Source: Pseudohaliea sp964438205 (GTDB lineage Bacteria; Pseudomonadota; Gammaproteobacteria; Pseudomonadales; Halieaceae). Taken from it: a DNA stretch of 30,297 bases. Shown here piece after piece: positions 1 to 6,449 of the stretch. Both the position numbers and the translations under genes were made by a program. Under the pieces are notes generated by a model, which did no database searches, had not been told where the DNA came from, and was given only the letters and a program-made list of their open reading frames with translations. The DNA lies in assembly GCA_964438205.1 (NCBI GenBank), contig CAYTJQ010000043.1:1-30297 (forward strand), given 5' to 3'. The first letter of the stretch is position 1. Each line of letters starts with the position of its first letter.

Positions 1-427
1 CGTGTACGACCCGTTCGATGGCGGCCGTGTCCACGTCGTCCAGGCGCTCCACGAGCTCGCCGTGGGCGATGAGCAGGCGCGCATCGGAGTTTTCGAGCAC
101 GTGGGCGAGGAGCTTGCCCTTGTAGGCCGTGTTGAAGGGCACGAAGACCGCGCCCAGGTAGTTGATCGCAAAAAAGCTCAGGATCCCCTCGCGACCGCCG
201 AAGAGCCACACGGCCACGTGTTCGCCCTGGGCGACCCCGCGGGCCGCCAGCCCCGCGGCGACCGTTTCCACCCGCTCCTTCAGCGACGCGTAGGTCCACG
301 TTTCGCCGTCCTCGAACACGGCGTAGACGGCGTCGGGCTGCTCCCGCGCCCAGCGCTCGATGAGGTCCCGCACGACGCAGGCATCGCGGGCGGGAACGCG
401 GGGGTCGGTGCAGGTCGGCGTGCTCAT
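1..427 (-). CDS. Acyl-CoA synthetase/ligase, AMP-binding family (N-terminal fragment, CaiC-like)
   Basis: This is the first 142 codons of an ANL-superfamily acyl-CoA ligase, cut by the window edge. Such enzymes activate a carboxylic acid with ATP to an acyl-adenylate and then to the CoA thioester, in the cytosol. The ATG is at 427, with GGAGG six bases upstream. The visible residues show the typical N-terminal fold: a DLIERWAREQPDAVYAVF segment, a TWTYASLKERV helix, AAGLAARGV, HVAVWLFGGREGILSFFAINYLGAVFVP and NTAYKGKLLAHVLENSDARLL. This pattern resembles crotonobetaine/carnitine-CoA ligase and other short- or branched-acid ligases. The ATP-binding and catalytic motifs lie outside the window, so the substrate cannot be read. 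It is the last visible gene of a minus-strand run (alcohol dehydrogenase, TetR, ligase) and starts 22 bases after the TetR stop. Confidence 0.85.
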   Translation of the reverse strand, partial: MSTPTCTDPRVPARDACVVRDLIERWAREQPDAVYAVFEDGETWTYASLKERVETVAAGLAARGVAQGEHVAVWLFGGREGILSFFAINYLGAVFVPFNTAYKGKLLAHVLENSDARLLIAHGELVERLDDVDTAAIERVVH

Positions 428-449
428 GGCTGTCCTCCGGTGTCCTGGT

Positions 450-1094
450 TCAGCGGCGCGCCGCGGGCGGCGCTTCCTGGCGGCCGCGCACCGCCACCAG
501 GCGTTCAACGCTGCGGATGATGTGGGTGATGATCTCGGCTTCGGACCAGTGCCCCCCCGGCTGGTACCAGAGCGCCACCCAGCTCATCATGCCGCCGATG
601 GTGGTCGCGGTGAGCGCCGGATCCTCAACCCGGAACTCGCCGACCGCGTCGCCGCTGGCGAGCACCTCGGCGAGGCGGTGGTCGAAGGCGGAGCGCTGCT
701 CGCGGATCGCCCGCGACAGCTGCGGATCGAGGTTCTTCTCCTCGCGCAGGTAGACGACGATGTACTCCTGGTTCTCGACGATAATCCGCGTGACCTCATC
801 CACCACGAGCTTGAGCTGGTCCCAGCAGGAGCCGGGAATGGCGAGGCAGCGCTCCAGCGCCTCGAGGGACAGCGTGATACCGAGCTTCGCGATGTCGTAG
901 AGAATCTCGCCCTTGTTCCTGTAGTAGCTGTAGATGAACGGCTTGGTGACCTGCAGCTTGTCGGCGATGGAATCGATGGTCGTACCCTCGTACCCCTGCC
1001 GGTAGAAGAGATGGCTCGCCTCCTCGCGGATGCGCCGGCGCTTGAACTGGGCCAGTTCCGCCTTGAGGTTGTTGCCGGGGCGGGCTGCCGTCAC
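450..1094 (-). CDS. TetR/AcrR-family transcriptional regulator
   Basis: This 214-residue protein has the TetR layout. An N-terminal helix-turn-helix spans about residues 19-65, with the signature IREEASHLFYRQGYEGTT, IADKLQVTKPFIYSYYRNKGEI. A helical ligand-binding and dimerisation domain follows, containing a WVALWYQPGGHWS segment. The start is GTG at 1094, overlapping the TGA of the upstream dehydrogenase in a GTGA junction, so the two are probably translationally coupled. It sits between an alcohol dehydrogenase and an acyl-CoA ligase. By analogy with FadR/PaaR-type TetR proteins, I infer that it senses an acyl-CoA and controls this cluster and perhaps the divergent mutase operon. The control region that would show an operator lies in the assembly gap. 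Confidence 0.92.
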   Translation of the reverse strand: MTAARPGNNLKAELAQFKRRRIREEASHLFYRQGYEGTTIDSIADKLQVTKPFIYSYYRNKGEILYDIAKLGITLSLEALERCLAIPGSCWDQLKLVVDEVTRIIVENQEYIVVYLREEKNLDPQLSRAIREQRSAFDHRLAEVLASGDAVGEFRVEDPALTATTIGGMMSWVALWYQPGGHWSEAEIITHIIRSVERLVAVRGRQEAPPAARR

Positions 1095-2101
1095 GCCGCG
1101 TCCCCGGCGGCGAGGTCGAGCACGGGGAGTACGTCTGCAGCCTTCTCGATCGTCCGCGGATTGGTGCGCGCCCAGAAGTCCTGCATCGTGTACTCGGCCA
1201 CTCTCGGGAACTGGTCGCGCCCCACGCCGACCTCGGCCAGGGAGCGCGGCATGCCGAGGCTGCGGATGAACGCATCCGCGAGCTCACTGGCCGGGCGTCC
1301 CTGCTCGCCGAAACAGGCGCTGATGCGACGCTGCCGATCGCCGTTGACCGGCTCGTTGAAAGCCAGCACCGACGGCGCCATCACACAGGAGCAGTAACCG
1401 TGGGGTACGTCGCAGGTGCCGCCGAGGATATGACCGATGGCGTGGGACAGGCCCATGGGCACCCCCGCGATGATGGGGACCATGGACTGCCACGCGCCGA
1501 CCTGGCACTTGAGGCGCGCGTCCAGGTCCGCCGGGTCGGCCTTCACGGCCGGCAGGCCCTCGACCAGGAGGCGCAGGGCGGAGTCGGCCATGCCATCGCA
1601 GAAGTAGTTTGAGGCCAGCGAGCCGAGCGTCTCGAGCGCGTGATCCAGGGCACGAACCCCCGTGGACAGCCAGAGCCATTCCGGGGTGTGCACCGTCAGC
1701 GCCGGGTCGAGAACGATGGCGATCGGCGCCATGAGCCGGTGCTCGTAACCCTGCTTGTGCTGGATCTTCTCGTCCGTCGCCCCGGACAAGGGGTTGAACT
1801 CGCCGCCGGAGAGCGTGGTCGGGCAGTTGATGACGCGCACGTCCGGGCCCTCGAACGCCGGCTTGATCACCTCGCCGGCATCGTTGACGTAGACGTGATA
1901 GGGCTCGAGGTCGTCGTGCTCGCGCAGGTCGTGCTTAAGGCAGATGCCGATGATCTTGCCCGCGTCGGTCACCGAGCCTCCGCCGACGGTGACGATGAGA
2001 TCCGCGTCGGCCTTGCGCGCCGCCGCCGCGGCGGCGAGCACGGCACTGCGCGGCGCGTGCGGCGGCATGCCGTCCCAGCAGTCCGCCAGCCGCGGGCCGA
2101 G
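1091..2101 (-). CDS. Iron-containing alcohol dehydrogenase (5' end missing in gap)
   Basis: The 336 visible residues belong to group III (Fe-dependent) NAD(P)-linked alcohol dehydrogenases, which interconvert alcohols or hydroxyacids and carbonyl compounds. The GGGS dinucleotide-binding motif (VTVGGGSVTDAGK) appears about 40 residues in. Metal-ligand candidates follow in the usual order: Asp in IVLDPALT, His in GVRALDHALE, His in GLSHAIGH and His in DVPHGY. The CPTTLSGGEFNPLSGAT stretch is reminiscent of the maleylacetate reductase and hydroxyacid-oxoacid transhydrogenase branch, so a hydroxyacid or oxoacid substrate is possible. Compared with the usual length near 385-400 residues, roughly 55-60 N-terminal residues are lost in the adjoining N run. 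It ends in a GTGA overlap with the TetR gene. Confidence 0.88.
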   Translation of the reverse strand, partial: LGPRLADCWDGMPPHAPRSAVLAAAAAARKADADLIVTVGGGSVTDAGKIIGICLKHDLREHDDLEPYHVYVNDAGEVIKPAFEGPDVRVINCPTTLSGGEFNPLSGATDEKIQHKQGYEHRLMAPIAIVLDPALTVHTPEWLWLSTGVRALDHALETLGSLASNYFCDGMADSALRLLVEGLPAVKADPADLDARLKCQVGAWQSMVPIIAGVPMGLSHAIGHILGGTCDVPHGYCSCVMAPSVLAFNEPVNGDRQRRISACFGEQGRPASELADAFIRSLGMPRSLAEVGVGRDQFPRVAEYTMQDFWARTNPRTIEKAADVLPVLDLAAGDAA

Positions 2102-2201
2102 NNNNNNNNNNNNNNNNNNNNNNNNNNNNNNNNNNNNNNNNNNNNNNNNNNNNNNNNNNNNNNNNNNNNNNNNNNNNNNNNNNNNNNNNNNNNNNNNNNN
2201 N
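2102..2201. other. Assembly gap (100 N)
   Basis: There are exactly 100 unknown bases. The 5' ends of two divergent genes, the alcohol dehydrogenase and the mutase large subunit, are missing here. By family length they need well over 300 coding bases plus a shared promoter region, so 100 is a placeholder rather than a measured distance. Confidence 0.98.
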
Positions 2202-3677
2202 TACCGCAGCAAGCCCTGGCGGATCTTCCAGCTCAGCGGTTTCGGCAAGCCCGAGGACGAGAACGCCCGCATCAAGTTCCTCCTCGAGCAGGGCGAAACC
2301 GGCTTCATCATGGAGCACGACCGCAACACCGGGGACCACTGCTACAACGTCGACCACCCCGAGGTGGTCGCCCGGCGCGAGGACGTGGGCCTCACCGGCG
2401 CAGTGATGCAGAGCGTCCGCGATATCGACATCTGCATGAAGGATTTGCCCATCGAGACCAGCTACGCGCACGCCGGCGGCGCGGTGGTGCAGCACGCCCC
2501 GTTTGCGCTGGCCGGCTACTGGACCGTGGCGAAGCGCCGCGGCGTCGCGCTGGACCGGCTGCCGGGCACGGGGCAGAGCGACTATTTCCTGACCTACCTC
2601 GGCTGCGTGACCAAGCAGCAGGTGCCCACGGACGTGGGCCTGCGCTTCAACGCCGACATCATGGAGTTCTGCGACCGCTACCTGCCGCGCTGGGTCCCGG
2701 TGTCCATCGCCGGCTACAACGCGGCGGACACCGGCCTCAACGCCTGGCAGGAACTGGGCGCGCTGTTCGCCAACGCGGTCGAGTACCTCGACGAGATCCA
2801 GCGCCGCGGCACCATGCCGATCGAGCGCGCCGCCCGCGGCTGCGGCGGGGTCAGCTTCCGCATGTCCATGGACCTGTTCGAGGAGGCGAGCAAGCTGCGC
2901 GCCGCCCGGCTCATGTGGCAGCAGCTCCTCGCCGAGCGCTACGCCCTCACCGATGCGAAGGTCGCCAACCTGCGTATCCACTGCGTCACCGCGGGCTCGC
3001 GCATGACCTACCAGCAGCCCCTGAACAACATTGTCCGCGGCACGGTGATGGCGCTGGCCGGCGTGCTCGGTGGCGTGCAGTCGCTGGGGGTTTCCGGCTA
3101 CGACGAGGCCCTCTCCATCCCCAGCGAGCACGCGCACCAGATGTCCGTGCGCATCCAGCAGATCCTGCAGGAGGAGACCAACGTCACGGCAGTCACCGAC
3201 CCCCTGGGCGGTTCCTGGTATGTCGAGGCCCTGACCGCGGAGCTGGTCGAGAAGGCCTGGGGCTTCTTCGAGGAGATCCAGGCGCAGGGCGGCTTCCTGG
3301 CCAGCCTCGATGCCGGCTGGCTGCACGAGAGGGCGGCGGAGAACCAGCACCGGGAGTTCATGGCCCAGGAAACGGGCGAGCAGGTCATCGTCGGCGTCAC
3401 CGCGCACACGGACGACGCGTCCCCCTACGAGGTCGATGGCTTCATGGGTGTGGACGATGCCTTCGACGTGGCGCTCGAGCGCCTCGAGGAGGTGCGCCGC
3501 ACCCGCCACGAGGCCGGCGCCGCCGACGCCCTGCGTCAGCTCGAGCGCGTCTGCCGCAGCAGCGACAACATCATGCCGGCGATGATGGATGCCCTCGAGG
3601 CAGAGGTCACCCTCGGCGAGATCGGCGACGTCTGGCGCGACGTCTTCGGTGACTGGGCAACGCCCATCCAGACCTGA
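2202..3677 (+). CDS. B12-dependent acyl-CoA mutase, large (substrate) subunit, non-canonical active site; 5' end missing
   Basis: The 491 visible residues align along their length with the TIM-barrel domain of methylmalonyl-CoA mutase (MCM). Family landmarks include SGFGKPEDENARIKFL, KLRAARLMWQQL, QSL...DEALSIPSE and DPLGGSWYVEALT. About 50-70 N-terminal residues are lost in the gap. Compared with P. shermanii MCM from memory, Tyr89 is Leu (codon 2232), Ala116 is Glu (2313), Arg207 is Cys (2604), catalytic His244 is Asn (2718) and Asn366 is Ser (3093). The equivalents of adenosyl-anchoring Tyr243 (2715) and Glu370 are kept. The enzyme is therefore a cobalamin-dependent carbon-skeleton or functional-group mutase, but it should not read methylmalonyl-CoA. 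Isobutyryl-CoA mutase (Phe/Gln) and 2-hydroxyisobutyryl-CoA mutase (Ile with an added Asp) are the closest precedents I know. The cobalamin-binding domain is a separate gene 15 bases downstream. Confidence 0.9.
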   Translation, partial: YRSKPWRIFQLSGFGKPEDENARIKFLLEQGETGFIMEHDRNTGDHCYNVDHPEVVARREDVGLTGAVMQSVRDIDICMKDLPIETSYAHAGGAVVQHAPFALAGYWTVAKRRGVALDRLPGTGQSDYFLTYLGCVTKQQVPTDVGLRFNADIMEFCDRYLPRWVPVSIAGYNAADTGLNAWQELGALFANAVEYLDEIQRRGTMPIERAARGCGGVSFRMSMDLFEEASKLRAARLMWQQLLAERYALTDAKVANLRIHCVTAGSRMTYQQPLNNIVRGTVMALAGVLGGVQSLGVSGYDEALSIPSEHAHQMSVRIQQILQEETNVTAVTDPLGGSWYVEALTAELVEKAWGFFEEIQAQGGFLASLDAGWLHERAAENQHREFMAQETGEQVIVGVTAHTDDASPYEVDGFMGVDDAFDVALERLEEVRRTRHEAGAADALRQLERVCRSSDNIMPAMMDALEAEVTLGEIGDVWRDVFGDWATPIQT

Positions 3678-3692
3678 GGCGGGGACGAGATA

Positions 3693-4073
3693 ATGAGCGG
3701 CAAGCGTATCCTCATGGCCAAGACGGGCCTCGACGGGCACTGGCGCGGACCGACGATCGTCGCCCGGGCGCTCCGTGATGCGGGTTTCGAGGTCATCATG
3801 ATCGGCATGGCCCGGCCCGAAGAGGTCGTGCAGGCGAGCATCGACGAGGACGTGGACCTCGTCGGCCTCAACATCGGCGGGCACGTGGACGTGGCGGTGC
3901 GAGCGGTAACCGCCCTCAACGACGAACGGCCCGACCTGCCGATCTTCTGCGGCGGCGTGGTGCCGCCGCACGCCAAGCGCCGGCTGGAGGCCCTCGGTGT
4001 GGAGGTCTATCCGCCCGGCTCGCAGCTCCCCGACATCGTCGGCGCCGCCCGGCGCCTCACCGGCCTCGACTGA
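3693..4073 (+). CDS. Acyl-CoA mutase small subunit, cobalamin-binding
   Basis: This 126-residue protein is a stand-alone B12-binding domain that supplies adenosylcobalamin to the mutase large subunit. The base-off/His-on signature is intact: Lys10, Asp14, His16 and Gly19 in KTGLDGHWRG, matching the Lys/Asp/His set of methylmalonyl-CoA mutase. The remaining Rossmann-like features (FEVIMIGMARPEEVV, VGLNIGGHVD, IFCGGVVPP, GVEVYPPGSQLPDIV) are normal for IcmB/HcmB-type subunits, as is the length. A purine-rich GGGGACGAG lies just before the ATG. The separate small subunit matches the isobutyryl- and 2-hydroxyisobutyryl-CoA mutase architecture rather than the single-chain methylmalonyl-CoA mutase. 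It lies in an operon with the large subunit and MeaB. Confidence 0.95.
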   Translation: MSGKRILMAKTGLDGHWRGPTIVARALRDAGFEVIMIGMARPEEVVQASIDEDVDLVGLNIGGHVDVAVRAVTALNDERPDLPIFCGGVVPPHAKRRLEALGVEVYPPGSQLPDIVGAARRLTGLD

Positions 4074-4081
4074 CGCCGGCC

Positions 4082-5077
4082 ATGGCCGGGGACGATGCGG
4101 TGGCAAAACGGGTCGCCCAGGCCGTCGGCGGCAGCCGCAGCGCCCTCGCCCGCCTGATTTCCACCGCCGAGCGCGGCGGTGACGACGCCGCCGCGCTGGA
4201 GGCGGCCCTGCTGCCCTGCCGCGGCGAGAGCTACAGCGTCGGTATCACCGGGGCACCCGGCGCCGGCAAGTCCACCCTGGCCAGCGCGCTCACCACGGAA
4301 CTGCAGGACGGCGGCGAGCGCGTCGCTCTCCTCGCCGTGGACCCGTCGTCGCCCCTGACCCGCGGCGCCATCCTCGGCGACCGGGTACGCCTGCAGCCGC
4401 ACCTCTCCAACCCCGACGTGTTCATCCGTTCCATGGCCTCCCGCGGACACCTGGGCGGCCTGGCCATGGCCACCTGCACGGCCCGCCGCGTTCTCGAGGC
4501 CTGCGGCTGGCCCCTGGTGCTCATCGAGACCGTGGGCGTGGGCCAGGCCGAGCTCGACGTGGCCGGCGCCACCGACACCGTGCTCGTGGTCCTCAACCCC
4601 GGCTGGGGCGACGAGATGCAGGCCAACAAGGCGGGCCTGATGGAAATCGCCGATATCTTCGTCATCAACAAGGCGGACCGGGCAGGCCTCGAGGCGACCC
4701 GCCGCGATCTCGAGGCGGCCATCGCCGCCAACGCCCCGGAGCGCCGTCCGGCCATCGTCGAGACCGTCGCCACCGAGGGCGCGGGCCTCGACGCGCTGCG
4801 CGCGGCCATTGCCGCCCACCGGGAGCAGATCACGGCCTCCGGCGAGCTGGAAAAGCGCCGCCAGGCGCGCGCCGTCACCGAGCTGCGCGACCTCGCCCGG
4901 GCGCGACTGGAGCGAGCCCTGGATGGGCAGCTCGCCGGCCCGGCGGGCGAGGCCCTGGCCAACGCCGTGACCCGTCGCGAACTCGATATCGACAGCGCGG
5001 CCCGGCGCCTGGTCGCCGACCTGTTGCAGGGCGGCACCGGCAACCCGCGCCACACCCCGGAGCAAGACACCCCATGA
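4082..5077 (+). CDS. MeaB/ArgK-type GTPase, acyl-CoA mutase chaperone
   Basis: This 331-residue G3E GTPase is of the MeaB type. These proteins gate cobalamin loading and protect or reactivate B12-dependent acyl-CoA mutases. Visible motifs are the P-loop GAPGAGKST (about 57-65), a DPSSPLTRGAILGDR switch region (about 88-101), ETVGVGQAE (149-157) and the guanine-specificity motif NKAD (196-199). The C-terminal helical dimerisation arm is present. It starts 8 bases after the small-subunit stop, and its own stop overlaps the next start in ATGA, so it belongs to the mutase operon. Its placement next to an unusual mutase suggests a dedicated chaperone rather than a housekeeping one (inference). Confidence 0.95.
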   Translation: MAGDDAVAKRVAQAVGGSRSALARLISTAERGGDDAAALEAALLPCRGESYSVGITGAPGAGKSTLASALTTELQDGGERVALLAVDPSSPLTRGAILGDRVRLQPHLSNPDVFIRSMASRGHLGGLAMATCTARRVLEACGWPLVLIETVGVGQAELDVAGATDTVLVVLNPGWGDEMQANKAGLMEIADIFVINKADRAGLEATRRDLEAAIAANAPERRPAIVETVATEGAGLDALRAAIAAHREQITASGELEKRRQARAVTELRDLARARLERALDGQLAGPAGEALANAVTRRELDIDSAARRLVADLLQGGTGNPRHTPEQDTP

Positions 5078-5874
5078 CCGGCGAACAGCCCCTGCTCATC
5101 GACCACCGCGGCGCGGTGGACTGGCTCACGCTGAACCGTCCTGCCAGCGGCAACGCCCTCGACCCGGCGCTGGTCGATGCCCTCGTCGCGTACTTCGAGG
5201 GCCTGCGCGACCGGCCGGCCACGCGGGTGGTGGTGCTGCGCGCGGAGGGCCGCCACTTCTGCGCCGGCCTCGATCTCACGGACCCGGGCTTCAACCCCCC
5301 GGAGCGCGGGCCCAATGCCCTCTGGGCCATCCAGCGGCGCATCGCGCGCATCTACCCCGCCATGCGCCGCTGCCCGCAGCCGATCGTCGCCCTCGCCCGG
5401 GGCGCGGCCTGCGGCGGCGGCTTCAGCCTGCTCATGGCGGCGGACATCCGCATCGCCGGCGAGAGCGCGCGCATGAACGCCGCCTACCTGCGCATCGGCC
5501 TCACCGGCTGCGACATGGGCTCGAGCTATTTCCTGCCGCGGCTGGTGGGCAGCTCGCTCGCCTCGGAGCTCCTGCTCACCGGCCGCTTCCTCGCGGCCGA
5601 GCGCGCGCTGGCCACCGGCTTCGTCTCGGCGGTGGTGCCGGATGCGGAACTGGACGCCGCCGCGGCGCCCTACGTGGAAGAAATGCTCGCGGCGACGCCC
5701 ATGGGGCTGCGCCTGACCAAGGAGGCGCTGAACCACGCGCTGGACGCCCAGGGGCTCGAGGCCGCCATGGCCATGGAGGATCGGCACCAGTCCCTCCTCG
5801 CCCTATCCGAGGATGCGGCCGAGGCGGCGCGGGCCTTCGTGGAGAAGCGGCCGCCCGTTTTCCGCGACCGTTAA
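5074..5874 (+). CDS. Enoyl-CoA hydratase/isomerase (crotonase) family protein lacking both hydratase glutamates
   Basis: This 266-residue protein has the crotonase fold. The CoA-thioester oxyanion-hole segments are present as HFCAGLDL (about 61-68) and ARGAACGGG (about 108-116). The two catalytic glutamates of enoyl-CoA hydratase are not: the first falls on Ser118 in GGGFSLL and the second on an aliphatic or aromatic residue near 138 (NAAYLRIGL). Asp147 in GCDMGSS lines up with the aspartate that dienoyl-CoA isomerase uses. An isomerase, hydrolase or lyase role on an acyl-CoA is therefore as likely as hydration. The ATG overlaps the meaB stop (ATGA), making it the last gene of the mutase operon and a probable downstream step of that pathway. 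The family call is firm and the reaction is unknown. Confidence 0.9.
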   Translation: MTGEQPLLIDHRGAVDWLTLNRPASGNALDPALVDALVAYFEGLRDRPATRVVVLRAEGRHFCAGLDLTDPGFNPPERGPNALWAIQRRIARIYPAMRRCPQPIVALARGAACGGGFSLLMAADIRIAGESARMNAAYLRIGLTGCDMGSSYFLPRLVGSSLASELLLTGRFLAAERALATGFVSAVVPDAELDAAAAPYVEEMLAATPMGLRLTKEALNHALDAQGLEAAMAMEDRHQSLLALSEDAAEAARAFVEKRPPVFRDR

Positions 5875-5924
5875 GCATTCCGTGACCGGCACGAGCCCGC
5901 GACCGCTGAGCGCTCCGCGACCGC
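5862..5924. repeat. Imperfect 35-bp direct repeat across the crotonase stop codon
   Basis: The block 5862-5888, which carries the last sense codons and the TAA, is repeated at 5897-5923 with 5 differences in 27 bases. In all five the second copy has G or C where the first has A or T. The second copy carries a TGA where the first has its stop. It looks like a small local duplication. Confidence 0.6.
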
Positions 5925-5933
5925 GGAGAGCGC
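5910..5933. terminator. GC-rich hairpin between convergent genes, possible bidirectional terminator
   Basis: CTCCGC (5913-5918) and GCGGAG (5923-5928) form a perfect 6-bp stem with a GACC loop. It can be extended by GCG/CGC across a two-base bulge. The hairpin lies between the convergent crotonase and ferritin-like genes. There is no T-run on either side, so intrinsic termination is uncertain. Confidence 0.3.
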
Positions 5934-6449
5934 CTATTCCGGCAGGTGCGGCGGGTCGTCGTCCTCGCGGGCGAGTTCGCTGACTGCCGGCAGCTCCTGC
6001 AGCCGCAGCGCCAGGCGCTCGGCGTGGTCCGCTTCCTCGTCGGCGAACTCGCCCGCCAGCCGGCGGGTATCCTCTTCCTTCGCGCGGTCGGCGCGGTCGC
6101 GGTAGAAGGCGCCGGCGGAACGCTCCTGCGCGAGCGCCAGCTCCATGGCCTCGCGCAGGGTCATGCGGTAGTGGGCGGCCTCATAGCTCGCCGTCTCCGG
6201 CGCCTCGGCGCCCGGCCAGTCGTACTCCCAGGCCTTGAGCGCCGGCAGCGGCAGCCCCGCCGCCAGCAGGCTCACCTCGGCGAGGTGGTGGCTCGCCTCC
6301 TCGGCCATGGCGCGGAAAAAAGCCGCTGCTTCGCCGTTATTGTGAGCCGCGAGGGCGTCGGCGAGCTCCGTGTAGCGATCGTGGGCCTCCTGTTCCAGCT
6401 CGCAGGCATGGGCGAGGAAGTGGAGCAGTTCCCCGGACGCCGCCTTCAC
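5934..6449 (-). CDS. Rubrerythrin/ferritin-like diiron protein
   Basis: This 171-residue, mostly helical protein has the four-helix ligand pattern of ferritin-like diiron proteins: a glutamate in CELEQEAHDRY (about 17-26), ExxH in EEASHH (51-55), a glutamate in LAQERSAGAFY (about 109) and ExxH in DEEADH (138-142). Such proteins reduce peroxide or handle iron in the cytosol. There is no C-terminal rubredoxin-like Cys4 domain, and the tail is acidic (REDDDPPHLPE). The start is GTG at 6449, overlapping the TGA of the oxidoreductase beta-subunit gene, so translation is probably coupled to an oxygen-sensitive Fe-S enzyme. A protective or iron-supply role for that enzyme is inference. Confidence 0.85.
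   Translation of the reverse strand: MKAASGELLHFLAHACELEQEAHDRYTELADALAAHNNGEAAAFFRAMAEEASHHLAEVSLLAAGLPLPALKAWEYDWPGAEAPETASYEAAHYRMTLREAMELALAQERSAGAFYRDRADRAKEEDTRRLAGEFADEEADHAERLALRLQELPAVSELAREDDDPPHLPE

Noticed and set aside
2202..3677. Plain annotation as methylmalonyl-CoA mutase
   Set aside because: The residues that bind the methylmalonyl carboxylate (Tyr89 and Arg207 equivalents) and the catalytic His244 are all replaced, and the B12 domain is a separate protein.
1640..4106. Long open frames on both strands across 1640-4106, several spanning the N run
   Set aside because: They continue only because N is read as any residue and because GC-rich DNA has few stops. The dehydrogenase, mutase and B12-subunit frames have family motifs and these do not.
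5074..5874. Calling the crotonase-fold protein a definite enoyl-CoA hydratase
   Set aside because: Both catalytic glutamates are missing by alignment, so only the family name is supported.
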